Below are positions 7,410 through 12,875 of a DNA stretch of 12,875 nt, one piece after another (the first letter of the stretch is position 1; each line of letters opens with the position of its first letter). The translations under genes and the position numbers were made by a program. Source of the DNA: Gammaproteobacteria bacterium GWE2_37_16 (GTDB taxonomy: Bacteria > Pseudomonadota > Gammaproteobacteria > UBA9339); the NCBI GenBank assembly GCA_001801285.1, contig MGXG01000020.1, positions 1 through 12,875 of the forward strand, written 5' to 3'. Under the pieces are notes generated by a model that did not search any database, was not told the origin of the DNA, and saw nothing but the letters and a program-made list of their open reading frames with translations.

Positions 7410-7429
7410 AAAAAATATGAATATTTTTT
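7410..7429 (-). terminator. A/T-only hairpin at the frr stop codon
   Basis: AAAAAATA (7410-7417) pairs with TATTTTTT (7422-7429) around a TGAA loop and overlaps the frr stop codon. On the minus strand the 3' arm is itself a T-run. With no GC pairs the stem is weak, so it is at best a partial terminator. Confidence 0.25.
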
Positions 7430-7988
7430 ATACCGCCATCAATTCAGCTTCCTTCCCTACTAAAATCTTATCGGCTTCAGCAATAAATTTATCGGTAATT
7501 TTTTGTACCTGCTCTTCAGCACGACGATCATCATCTTCACTAATTTCTTTCTTTTTTAACATATCCTTCAAGGTATTATTAGCATCTCTTCGCAAATTTC
7601 TTAAACTTACACGTCCCTGCTCACCTTCACTTTTTACAATTTTAACTAAATCGCGACGACGTTCCTCATTCAAAAGCGGCATTGGAATCCGTATAACATT
7701 CCCATCATTCATCGGATTTAAACCAAGCCCAGCGTTCATGATCGCTTTCTCTATCACCTTAAGCAATGGTTTTTCCCATGGCGTTATGGTTAAAGTACGT
7801 GGATCGCTTACAGTAACACCTGCAACTTGGTTAAGAGGCATTTCACTACCATAATAATCAACTTTAACGTGCTCAATTAAACCAGGATGTGCACGACCTG
7901 TGCGTAATTTTGACAGTTCAACTTTCAAAGCTTCAATGCGCTTTTGCATATCAATTTCGAGTTGATTTATAATTGTTATTGTTGTCAT
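7428..7988 (-). CDS. frr: Ribosome recycling factor
   Basis: RRF works with EF-G to split the post-termination ribosome. From the start at 7988 the product is 186 residues, the family's usual 185; the frame stays open to an ATG at 8033 that would add 15 unrelated residues. The inner start is chosen because GAGGAAA (7994-8000) lies seven bases before it and because homologues begin there. The two-domain fold is shown by the helical N-terminus with KLRTGRAHPGL (27-37), the beta domain with TLTITPWEK, and the C-terminal helices with EERRRDLVK and SLRNLRRDAN. It follows pyrH as usual, though after a 197-bp spacer filled with repeats. Confidence 0.97.
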   Translation of the reverse strand: MTTITIINQLEIDMQKRIEALKVELSKLRTGRAHPGLIEHVKVDYYGSEMPLNQVAGVTVSDPRTLTITPWEKPLLKVIEKAIMNAGLGLNPMNDGNVIRIPMPLLNEERRRDLVKIVKSEGEQGRVSLRNLRRDANNTLKDMLKKKEISEDDDRRAEEQVQKITDKFIAEADKILVGKEAELMAV

Positions 7989-7993
7989 GTTTA

Positions 7994-8000
7994 TTTCCTC
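7994..8000 (-). promoter_or_regulatory. Ribosome binding site fixing the frr start
   Basis: The minus strand reads GAGGAAATAAACATG; GAGGA is seven bases from the ATG at 7988. This is the strongest Shine-Dalgarno sequence in the window and decides against the upstream ATG at 8033. Confidence 0.85.
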
Positions 8001-8085
8001 AATAAAGTGTCCTAAATATTTACTATTGAACAAATGTTATTTTTTGGTAACTGAGCAAAAACTACGGGTAAATTACAAAAATATT

Positions 8086-8135
8086 GTAATCGCAGGCTTT
8101 AGCAGATTACATCGCAGGCTAAAGCCTGCAACTAC
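8086..8135. repeat. REP-like palindromic repeat, inverted doublet (family A, site 2)
   Basis: Two palindromes share the frr-pyrH spacer. The first (8086-8110) has outer arms GTAATC and GATTAC and the core GCAGGCTTTAGC; its right inner arm has lost bases. The second has stem GCAGGC (8114-8119) and GCCTGC (8124-8129) with loop TAAA, the reverse orientation, and then AACTACGG. Cores match the palindrome at 11401-11428. This is the inverted-doublet arrangement also seen at site 1. Confidence 0.65.
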
Positions 8136-8165
8136 GGAACCACAATATAAATACCCCTATTCAAT

Positions 8166-8197
8166 ACGATTCATTAATTTGAAATTCAAAATTTCCC
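8166..8197 (-). repeat. AT-rich repeat overlapping the pyrH 3' end (family B, copy 4)
   Basis: The minus strand reads GGGAAATTTTGAATTTCAAA, then TTAATGAATCGT. It shares ACGATTCATTAATTT (8166-8180, plus strand) with copy 3 but lacks the second hairpin arm. It runs over the pyrH stop codon, so the last residues Gly-Lys-Phe and the TGA lie within the repeat. Confidence 0.5.
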
Positions 8198-8908
8198 ATT
8201 TTCAACCAAAGTTCCTTCATCCTCACCCAAAACAATACGCAATAAAGCACCTGCTTTTTGCATATTATAAACACGTAAAAACATATCATGATCACGACAT
8301 AAAGAAAAAGCGCCCATATCCATCACTTTTAATTGTTTTTCTAAGGCTTCAGTGTAAGTTAAATGAGTGTAAAGTTTTGCATTGGTATTTTGATTTGGAT
8401 TAGCTGAATAAACACCATCAACATTAGTCGCTTTCAACAAAAGATCAGCGTTTAATTCAATACCACGCAAACTCAATGCGGTATCGGTGGTAACAAGCGG
8501 ATTACCTGTTCCCCCCCCAAAAATCAACACCTCCCCCTTTTCCAGATATTTCAACGCCAAATTATGATCATAAGTCTCTACGACACCATGGACAGTTAAA
8601 GCCGACAAAACTCTGACCGTAATATTTTCTTGTTCAAAAACATCACGTAAAGCTAAAGCATTGATTAACGTGGCAAACATGCCCATTTGATCACCAACGA
8701 TACGATTAACATCAGCCAAAGCAGCACCACGAAAAAAATTGCCTCCACCAATCACAATACCAACTTGAACGCCGTGATTTAAAACTGTTTTAACTTCATT
8801 TGCAATGTAATGCAACACAGCAAAATCAATATCGGAATCACCTGCTCCAATCAAAGCCTCGCCGCTAAATTTAAGAATAATACGTTGATATTTTGGTTGT
8901 TTATTCAT
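8186..8908 (-). CDS. pyrH: Uridylate kinase (UMP kinase) PyrH
   Basis: PyrH phosphorylates UMP to UDP with ATP; bacterial enzymes are hexamers of the amino-acid-kinase fold, activated by GTP and inhibited by UTP. The 240-residue product matches E. coli (241). Conserved blocks are KFSGEAL (13-19), IGGGNFFRG (53-61), GDQMGMFATLINALAL (72-87), FGGGTGNP (130-137), TTDT (140-143) and ATNVDGVY (160-167). The codons for Gly131-Gly133 form an unbroken run of eight G (8511-8518). The ATG is preceded by an A-rich leader without a clear Shine-Dalgarno sequence. It sits in the conserved order tsf-pyrH-frr. Confidence 0.97.
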   Translation of the reverse strand: MNKQPKYQRIILKFSGEALIGAGDSDIDFAVLHYIANEVKTVLNHGVQVGIVIGGGNFFRGAALADVNRIVGDQMGMFATLINALALRDVFEQENITVRVLSALTVHGVVETYDHNLALKYLEKGEVLIFGGGTGNPLVTTDTALSLRGIELNADLLLKATNVDGVYSANPNQNTNAKLYTHLTYTEALEKQLKVMDMGAFSLCRDHDMFLRVYNMQKAGALLRIVLGEDEGTLVENGKF

Positions 8909-9026
8909 CGTGTTTTTTTACAAATCATATCATAATATAAATACCAAAATTTTTTAAGATATCACAAATTTTAAAAATAACATATTGATTTATATAATAA
9001 TTCAATTTGCATATCATTATAAAAAC

Positions 9027-9073
9027 ATCGCGAAACGATACGTTATTTAAAAACTTAATATTTAAAATTTTCC
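9027..9073 (-). repeat. Composite AT-rich/hairpin repeat (family B, copy 5)
   Basis: The minus strand reads GGAAAATTTTAAATATTAAG, more A/T, then ATCGTTTCGCGAT (9027-9039, one mismatch), then GTTTTTAT. It starts just after the tsf stop codon. Of all copies this one looks most like a terminator because a short T-run follows the hairpin, but the stem is weak. Confidence 0.55.
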
Positions 9074-9075
9074 AA

Positions 9076-9957
9076 CTATTTTCTCACCTGCGCTGCAACT
9101 TCCGCTGCAAAATCGGTGGTTTCTTTTTCAATTCCTTCGCCCACAGCAAAACGAACAAAGGATTTCACTTCCGCTTTTTGATTTTTTAATAAAGTCTCTA
9201 CAGTAATATCAGGATTTTTTACAAAAGGCTGTCCCAACAAGGTAATTTCCCCTAAGAATTTTTGTAAACGCCCAGTAACCATTTTTTCTGCAATCGCTTG
9301 CGGCTTACCGCTTTCAATAGCTTGAGCCAAATAAATTGCTTTCTCACGTTCAATTACCGCTGCTGCAACGTCTTTGTCTGAGACAAATTGTGGGGAACTA
9401 GCGACGATGTGCATGGCAATATCTTTACCTAATTCATCGTTATCAACCGATAAATTAACAAGAACACCAATACGCGCACCATGTAAATAATGTGCAATAT
9501 GATTTTCTGATTGCATTAAAACCACACGCCGCACTTGAATATTTTCGCCGATTTTTACGACCAATTCCTCCCGAGCCTCCGCAACGGTTTTTCCTGTATC
9601 AGTACGCAGTGCCAAAAGCTTTTCAACATTGTCCACACCTGCCTTTAAACCACATTTAACAAGCATATCGGCAAATTTTTTAAAACTTTCATCACGAGCA
9701 ACAAAATCTGTTTCGCAATTAACCTCAGCCATAAATGCGGCTTTCCTATCTTCTGAAACACAAATAACAATGACGCCTTCCGCAGCAATCCGACCGCTTT
9801 TTTTCGCGGCTTTTGCTTGCCCTGATGTACGCATCGCATCGATTGCAGCTTCAATATCACCACCAGATGCATCCAAAGCCTTTTTACACTCTAACATCCC
9901 ACCACTAGTTCTTTCACGCAACTCTTTAACTAGGGCTGCCGTAACTACTTGACTCAT
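9076..9957 (-). CDS. tsf: Translation elongation factor Ts
   Basis: EF-Ts exchanges GDP for GTP on EF-Tu. The 293-residue product (E. coli 283) has the N-terminal UBA-like domain with VKELRERTSGGMLECKKAL (10-28), the EF-Tu-contacting motif TDFV (83-86) within VNCETDFVARDE, and a core with the repeated half EIT/FVKNP region near 220-235. The C-terminal IRF-V-GEG-type segment VRFAVGEGIEK (267-277) is also kept. TTGAGGT upstream gives a ribosome binding site about ten bases from the ATG. It follows rpsB after a 128-bp spacer containing a GC hairpin, so the two are probably cotranscribed with partial termination or processing between them. Confidence 0.97.
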   Translation of the reverse strand: MSQVVTAALVKELRERTSGGMLECKKALDASGGDIEAAIDAMRTSGQAKAAKKSGRIAAEGVIVICVSEDRKAAFMAEVNCETDFVARDESFKKFADMLVKCGLKAGVDNVEKLLALRTDTGKTVAEAREELVVKIGENIQVRRVVLMQSENHIAHYLHGARIGVLVNLSVDNDELGKDIAMHIVASSPQFVSDKDVAAAVIEREKAIYLAQAIESGKPQAIAEKMVTGRLQKFLGEITLLGQPFVKNPDITVETLLKNQKAEVKSFVRFAVGEGIEKETTDFAAEVAAQVRK

Positions 9958-10046
9958 AATACATAAACCTCAATATATTAATAATAATTATAACTATTAA
10001 CCTTTATTTACCACATCTAAAAAGCACCCAGTAGATAATAGTAAAT

Positions 10047-10073
10047 TGGGCGACCAACACTTATGGACGCCCA
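10047..10073 (-). other. GC-rich hairpin between rpsB and tsf
   Basis: TGGGCG (10047-10052) pairs with CGCCCA (10068-10073); after one A/A mismatch CCA pairs with TGG around a 7-base loop. On the minus strand ATTTACTATTATC follows rather than a T-run, so it is a better candidate for an mRNA-stability or processing hairpin than for a full terminator. Location 13 bases past the rpsB stop fits control of the S2 to EF-Ts ratio, which is inferred. Confidence 0.5.
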
Positions 10074-10085
10074 TATAATTTGCGG

Positions 10086-11018
10086 CTATACGCTAGTCGA
10101 TTCTACTTTTTTAGCGCGGCTAGGAGCTGTTTTTTTCCCCTTGGAATCACTTTTAGTTTCTGCCACTACTACAGTTTTTTCTTCAACTACCTCGACTTTT
10201 GGCAGAGCAGCAACAGGTGCTTCTTCCTTTTCATCATGTCTTTTTGCTACCACACGTCCTTTTGGTTTATTACCCATAGGTTTTTTACCAGCTCTTCTAA
10301 CTTCTTTTTCAGCTATAATCGCTTCCATAGGTAAAGAACTACGAGCATCAATGATCGCATCGGCAATATGTTGTGCATAAAAACGAATCGCAGAAGATGA
10401 ATCATCGTTTGCCGGAACAAGATAATCTATTCCTCTTGGATTTCTGTTAGTATCAACTATGCCAACTACTGGAATTTTCAATTTATTAGCTTCAGTAACA
10501 GCGTTTCTCTCAAGACCAACATCAACGACAAAAATCGCATCTGGCAAACCCGCCATATCTTTAATGCCTTCCAAACTGAGTTTTAATTTATCTAATTCTC
10601 TCGTTAAAACCAAAGCTTCCTTTTTGGTCATTTTATTGAAATCTTCACTGTCACGAATATTTTCCAATTCTTTCATGTGCTTGATAGATTGACGTACAGT
10701 TTTGTAGTTCGTCAACAATCCACCCAACCAACGGTGGCAAATATACGGCATACCACAACGCATAGCTTCTTCGCGTAAGATTTTTTGTGCAGCGGGTTTA
10801 GTACCAACAAAAAGAATTTTACCTCTTTTAGCTGCAACACTGCTTAAAAAGTTAAGTGCATCCATGTAAAGAGGCAATGTTTTTTCAAGATTGATGATGT
10901 GGATTTTGTGTTTAATGCCAAAAATGTACTGATTCATTTTTGGATGCCAATAACGGGTTTGGTGACCGAAATGAACGCCAGCGGCAATCATATCGCGCAT
11001 AGTGATATTAGTAGTCAT
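10086..11018 (-). CDS. rpsB: 30S ribosomal protein S2 with C-terminal extension
   Basis: S2 binds late to the 30S subunit, at the back of the head-body junction. The product is 310 residues against 241 in E. coli. The core (1 to about 235) is typical: MRDMIAAGVHFGHQTRYWHP (7-26), FVGTKPAA (70-77), HRWLGGLLTN (95-104), PDAIFVVDVG (159-168), IPVVGIVDTN (182-191) and YLVPANDDS (199-207). After it comes a tail of about 70 residues rich in Lys, Glu, Val and Ala (AGKKPMGNKPKGR, then EVVEEKTVVV), without recognisable domain and probably disordered. GGAG (plus 11025-11028) lies six bases before the ATG, and a second GGAGG lies further upstream. It is divergent from map, as in E. coli. Confidence 0.97.
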   Translation of the reverse strand: MTTNITMRDMIAAGVHFGHQTRYWHPKMNQYIFGIKHKIHIINLEKTLPLYMDALNFLSSVAAKRGKILFVGTKPAAQKILREEAMRCGMPYICHRWLGGLLTNYKTVRQSIKHMKELENIRDSEDFNKMTKKEALVLTRELDKLKLSLEGIKDMAGLPDAIFVVDVGLERNAVTEANKLKIPVVGIVDTNRNPRGIDYLVPANDDSSSAIRFYAQHIADAIIDARSSLPMEAIIAEKEVRRAGKKPMGNKPKGRVVAKRHDEKEEAPVAALPKVEVVEEKTVVVAETKSDSKGKKTAPSRAKKVESTSV

Positions 11019-11203
11019 ATTTTTCTCCGGGTTAAACCTCCACGTAAGCCGATGACTTCAATCATATCCTGTAAAAAAACACAAAATACAACACCCAAAG
11101 TCACGTTTTGCTACGTGTGTGGAATTTAATAAAAAAATTAATACATTTACGTATATATTTTAAACATTTATACACTTTCCCAAAATTTCAAGAAAATCTA
11201 TAA
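11019..11203 (-). promoter_or_regulatory. Candidate rpsB leader (5' UTR)
   Basis: From the promoter below, transcription would begin near 11203 and give a leader of about 185 nt. It contains a small hairpin (CACGT 11102-11106 with ACGTG 11113-11117) and two purine-rich ribosome-binding-like segments (11025-11028 and 11037-11041). Autogenous repression of rpsB-tsf by S2 through its leader is known in E. coli; whether this leader folds alike cannot be settled by eye. Confidence 0.35.
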
Positions 11204-11209
11204 TGCGCG

Positions 11210-11238
11210 TTTATACCATGTTTTGTGCAAAACAACAA
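11210..11238 (-). promoter_or_regulatory. Promoter for rpsB-tsf, with GC-rich discriminator
   Basis: On the minus strand TTGTTG (-35, plus 11233-11238) is 17 nt from TATAAA (-10, plus 11210-11215), with an extended -10 TGG before it. The bases just after the -10 are CGCGC. A GC-rich discriminator is the known mark of promoters under ppGpp/DksA stringent control, which suits a ribosomal protein operon and stands out in this AT-rich spacer. Confidence 0.55.
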
Positions 11239-11386
11239 TAAAAACACAATCAAAATCTTTGAAAATCCAGCACTGTAAGTTAAAAACTGACTAGCTTTAT
11301 TTGACATTATCTCCGCAGAGCCCGTTCATAACCTCTAAAAATACACCATTAGTCAAAAAACCCTAATTCATATGGTCGCAAATTCT

Positions 11387-11432
11387 GTAGCCGCAAACTC
11401 GTAGCTGCAGGCTTTAGCCTGCGGCTACGAGT
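11387..11432. repeat. REP-like palindromic repeat (family A, site 3)
   Basis: Positions 11397-11412 pair with 11417-11432 (16 pairs, one G-T) around the loop TTTA, the longest perfect-looking hairpin in the window. A half copy, GTAGCCGCAA, begins at 11387, 14 nt before the full copy at 11401, the same offset as at site 1. It lies between the rpsB and map promoters. Confidence 0.75.
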
Positions 11433-11488
11433 CTGATGTTGTCGATTTTATCATTCTTTCTTTCCTTAATTTCCCCTAAAAATAGGTA

Positions 11489-11517
11489 TTGCGAAAATCA
11501 AATTTTACTTCTAGAAT
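11489..11517 (+). promoter_or_regulatory. Candidate promoter for map
   Basis: TTGCGA (11489-11494) is 17 nt from TAGAAT (11512-11517), matching 4 of 6 and 5 of 6 consensus bases. Transcription would start near 11524, about 90 nt before the map ATG. Confidence 0.5.
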
Positions 11518-11614
11518 AAATTCAGAAGGGGCAAAGATTCCGTTCGCGGATTGAATAACACATGTTTCCCGTTTTTTTCATTTAACTTAAAAATATAGGC
11601 TTACAGCAAAGCAC

Positions 11615-12385
11615 ATGACTATTGAAATCAAATCCAAAGCCGAAATCGAAAAAATGCGCATCGCCGGTCGTTTAGCCGCTGAAGTACTAGAAATAATTAC
11701 TCCCCACGTACAAATAGGCATTACCACACAAGAACTAGACCGCATTTGTCATGAATACATTGTCAATATACAACATGCCATCCCTGCCCCACTTAACTAT
11801 AAGGGCTTTCCCAATTCCATTTGCACCTCGATTAATCATGTTGTTTGTCATGGAATTCCCTGTGAACGCACATTAAAATACGGTGATATTCTCAATGTTG
11901 ATGTCACCATAATTAAGGATGGCTATCATAGTGATACCAGCATGATGTTTATTTTAGGTAATACCTCAGTTCTTGCCAAACGCCTAGTCAGGGTAGCGCT
12001 GGAATGTCTTTATCGGGGTATTGCCGTTGTTAGACCCGGTGCACATTTTGGTGATATTGGCGCGGTAATTCAAAAACACGCCGAACAAAATCATTTTTCC
12101 GTAGTGCGCGATTATTGCGGACACGGTGTTGGTAAAAAATTCCATGAAGATCCACAAGTATTGCATTTAGGCAAGGCTGGTACTGGGGCAATTATGAAAC
12201 CAGGTATGACTTTTACGATTGAACCAATGATCAATGCCGGTAAATCTCCAACCAAAGTTCTTGCCGACGGCTGGACAGCAGTTACCAAAGATCATTCCTT
12301 ATCGGCACAGTGGGAACATACGCTTTTAGTAACCGAAAATGGCTGCGAGGTATTAACTAAAAGAACCAATGAAGAAATTTATTAA
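11615..12385 (+). CDS. map: Methionine aminopeptidase, type I
   Basis: Map removes the initiator methionine from nascent proteins with small second residues. The 256-residue product has the pita-bread fold and all five metal ligands of the family: Asp96 (NVDVT), Asp107 (HSDTSMMF), His170 (CGHGVGKKFHE), Glu203 (TIEPM) and Glu234 (QWEHT). His79 (VVCHGIP) is the conserved substrate-binding histidine. The N-terminus IEIKSKAEIEKMRIAGRLAA fits type Ia without an added zinc-finger or linker. The ribosome binding site is weak (AGG well upstream of the ATG). The gene is divergent from rpsB, the conserved arrangement, and its stop codon overlaps that of the converging kinase gene by four bases. Confidence 0.97.
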   Translation: MTIEIKSKAEIEKMRIAGRLAAEVLEIITPHVQIGITTQELDRICHEYIVNIQHAIPAPLNYKGFPNSICTSINHVVCHGIPCERTLKYGDILNVDVTIIKDGYHSDTSMMFILGNTSVLAKRLVRVALECLYRGIAVVRPGAHFGDIGAVIQKHAEQNHFSVVRDYCGHGVGKKFHEDPQVLHLGKAGTGAIMKPGMTFTIEPMINAGKSPTKVLADGWTAVTKDHSLSAQWEHTLLVTENGCEVLTKRTNEEIY

Positions 12386-12875
12386 TTGTTAATTATTTTG
12401 AATTTATATTTTTGTATTAAATCGGTAATATTATCTTTTTCTCCAAGCACTAGGACAACCCCACCATTATCACCACTTACCGCCCCTGCCCCGCAAATTT
12501 TAGCAGCTAAGCCGCGCACCTCGACCTCCTTCACAAAAGCCTGAACTTTTTGTGGCACAACGCCAATTCGTTCCAAAATTCGCTGATTTTCACACACTGC
12601 ATTTTGAGCATTAGACAAATTTTGCGCCAACAAAGCTTCATCCAATGCTCTAGTCACCGCAGCAAAATCTTGCAGTAACAAACTATCATGCAAATGCGCC
12701 GCTACCTGCGTTACACAAGCTCCAGTGCTGCTTTTTGGCTTACCCGTATCCACTAAAAATATTGATAAAACTGGTAAAGGTCGTTCTTCGACAATACCAT
12801 TTTGCCATAAAACACAACCTCCATGTAAAGCCAAATACAAATCCAGCCCACTTGATTGTCCATGCTGCATTTTTT
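12382..12875 (-). CDS. GHMP-family kinase, probably mevalonate kinase (C-terminal part)
   Basis: Only the last ~163 residues are in the window; the frame is open to the edge and the Met codon at 12870 is internal, not the start. Numbered from that Met, HGQSSGLD (3-10) followed by GG (17-18) matches the mevalonate kinase motif HG-PSG-D, DTGKPKSST (41-49) matches the following family block, and KICGAGAVSGDNGG (124-137) is the third GHMP motif, with extra residues compared with the usual GAGGGG. These support a kinase that phosphorylates mevalonate to 5-phosphomevalonate. Phosphomevalonate kinase or another GHMP enzyme is possible. A mevalonate route would supply the isoprenoid precursor that UppS needs, and would fit the missing dxr. 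It converges on map. Confidence 0.75.
   Translation of the reverse strand, partial: KMQHGQSSGLDLYLALHGGCVLWQNGIVEERPLPVLSIFLVDTGKPKSSTGACVTQVAAHLHDSLLLQDFAAVTRALDEALLAQNLSNAQNAVCENQRILERIGVVPQKVQAFVKEVEVRGLAAKICGAGAVSGDNGGVVLVLGEKDNITDLIQKYKFKIINN

Larger units (their letters stand above)
11019..11614. other. Divergent rpsB-map intergenic region
   Basis: This 596-bp space holds, from left to right, the rpsB leader, the rpsB promoter, a stretch with no recognised element (about 11240-11385), the family A palindrome, and the map promoter with a leader of about 90 nt. In the map leader TCCG-TTCG-CGGA (11539-11550) could form a small hairpin. I see no tRNA, no convincing small ORF and no riboswitch. 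Confidence 0.6.

Noticed and set aside
7989..8033. Upstream ATG that would add 15 residues to ribosome recycling factor
   Set aside because: The inner ATG has a strong Shine-Dalgarno sequence and gives the family's normal length and N-terminus; the added residues resemble nothing in the family.
10063..10380. Long plus-strand ORF opposite the rpsB 3' end
   Set aside because: It is the antisense shadow of the low-complexity S2 tail, with no independent support.
11297..11329. Ten-codon minus-strand ORF after GAGGTT, a possible leader peptide
   Set aside because: The Shine-Dalgarno-like sequence is only two bases from the ATG, and the ORF lies upstream of the predicted rpsB promoter, so it would not be in the rpsB leader.
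11301..11330. TTGACA followed 18 nt later by TTCATA on the plus strand as a second map promoter
   Set aside because: The -10 match is poor, it is about 290 bp from map, and a better candidate lies at 11489-11517.
11311..11348. Sequence with GTTCATAAC and a nearby ACACCA, resembling a tRNA T-loop and 3' end
   Set aside because: No proper five-base-pair T-stem, no matching acceptor stem and no anticodon arm upstream.

Overview
This is a chromosomal window from an AT-rich gammaproteobacterium. It carries the conserved outer-envelope and translation block rpsB-tsf-pyrH-frr-uppS-cdsA-bamA-skp-lpxD-fabZ-lpxA on the minus strand, with map divergent from rpsB, as in Escherichia coli. The last gene is the C-terminal part of a GHMP kinase that looks like mevalonate kinase. 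The block lacks dxr, which in E. coli lies between frr and uppS. Loss of dxr with a mevalonate-pathway kinase nearby, low GC and loose gene packing suggest the Legionellales (relatives of Coxiella, Legionella or Rickettsiella). That placement is an inference from gene content, not from a search.

Layout: positions 1-237 hold no gene I can support, only a palindromic repeat doublet. Positions 238-2503 are lpxA, fabZ and lpxD, overlapping by 1 and 4 nt, so they are probably translationally coupled. They make the first and third steps of lipid A acylation and the beta-hydroxyacyl-ACP dehydratase that competes for the same acyl-ACP pool. Positions 2577-5578 are skp and bamA (outer-membrane protein chaperone and insertase). 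Positions 5609-7305 are cdsA and uppS (CDP-diacylglycerol and undecaprenyl diphosphate synthesis). Positions 7428-11018 are frr, pyrH, tsf and rpsB (ribosome recycling, UMP kinase, EF-Ts and S2). Positions 11019-11614 are a 596-bp divergent regulatory region with a good promoter candidate for each direction. Positions 11615-12385 are map on the plus strand. Positions 12382-12875 are the partial kinase on the minus strand, converging on map with overlapping stop codons.

The genes themselves are ordinary core genes. The unusual material is between and at the ends of them. Two families of short interspersed palindromic repeats occupy the intergenic spaces: a GC-rich REP-like element (three sites, two of them inverted doublets), and a composite AT-rich plus hairpin element that recurs next to several stop codons. 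Protein-level oddities are a roughly 70-residue charged tail on S2, a BamA that does not end in an aromatic residue, a Skp with an apparent membrane anchor, an LpxA with altered active-site-region residues, and an eight-G run in pyrH. Neither dxr nor rseP is in its usual slot. I see no phage, insertion sequence, CRISPR array or defence system here, and no clear new multi-gene system.
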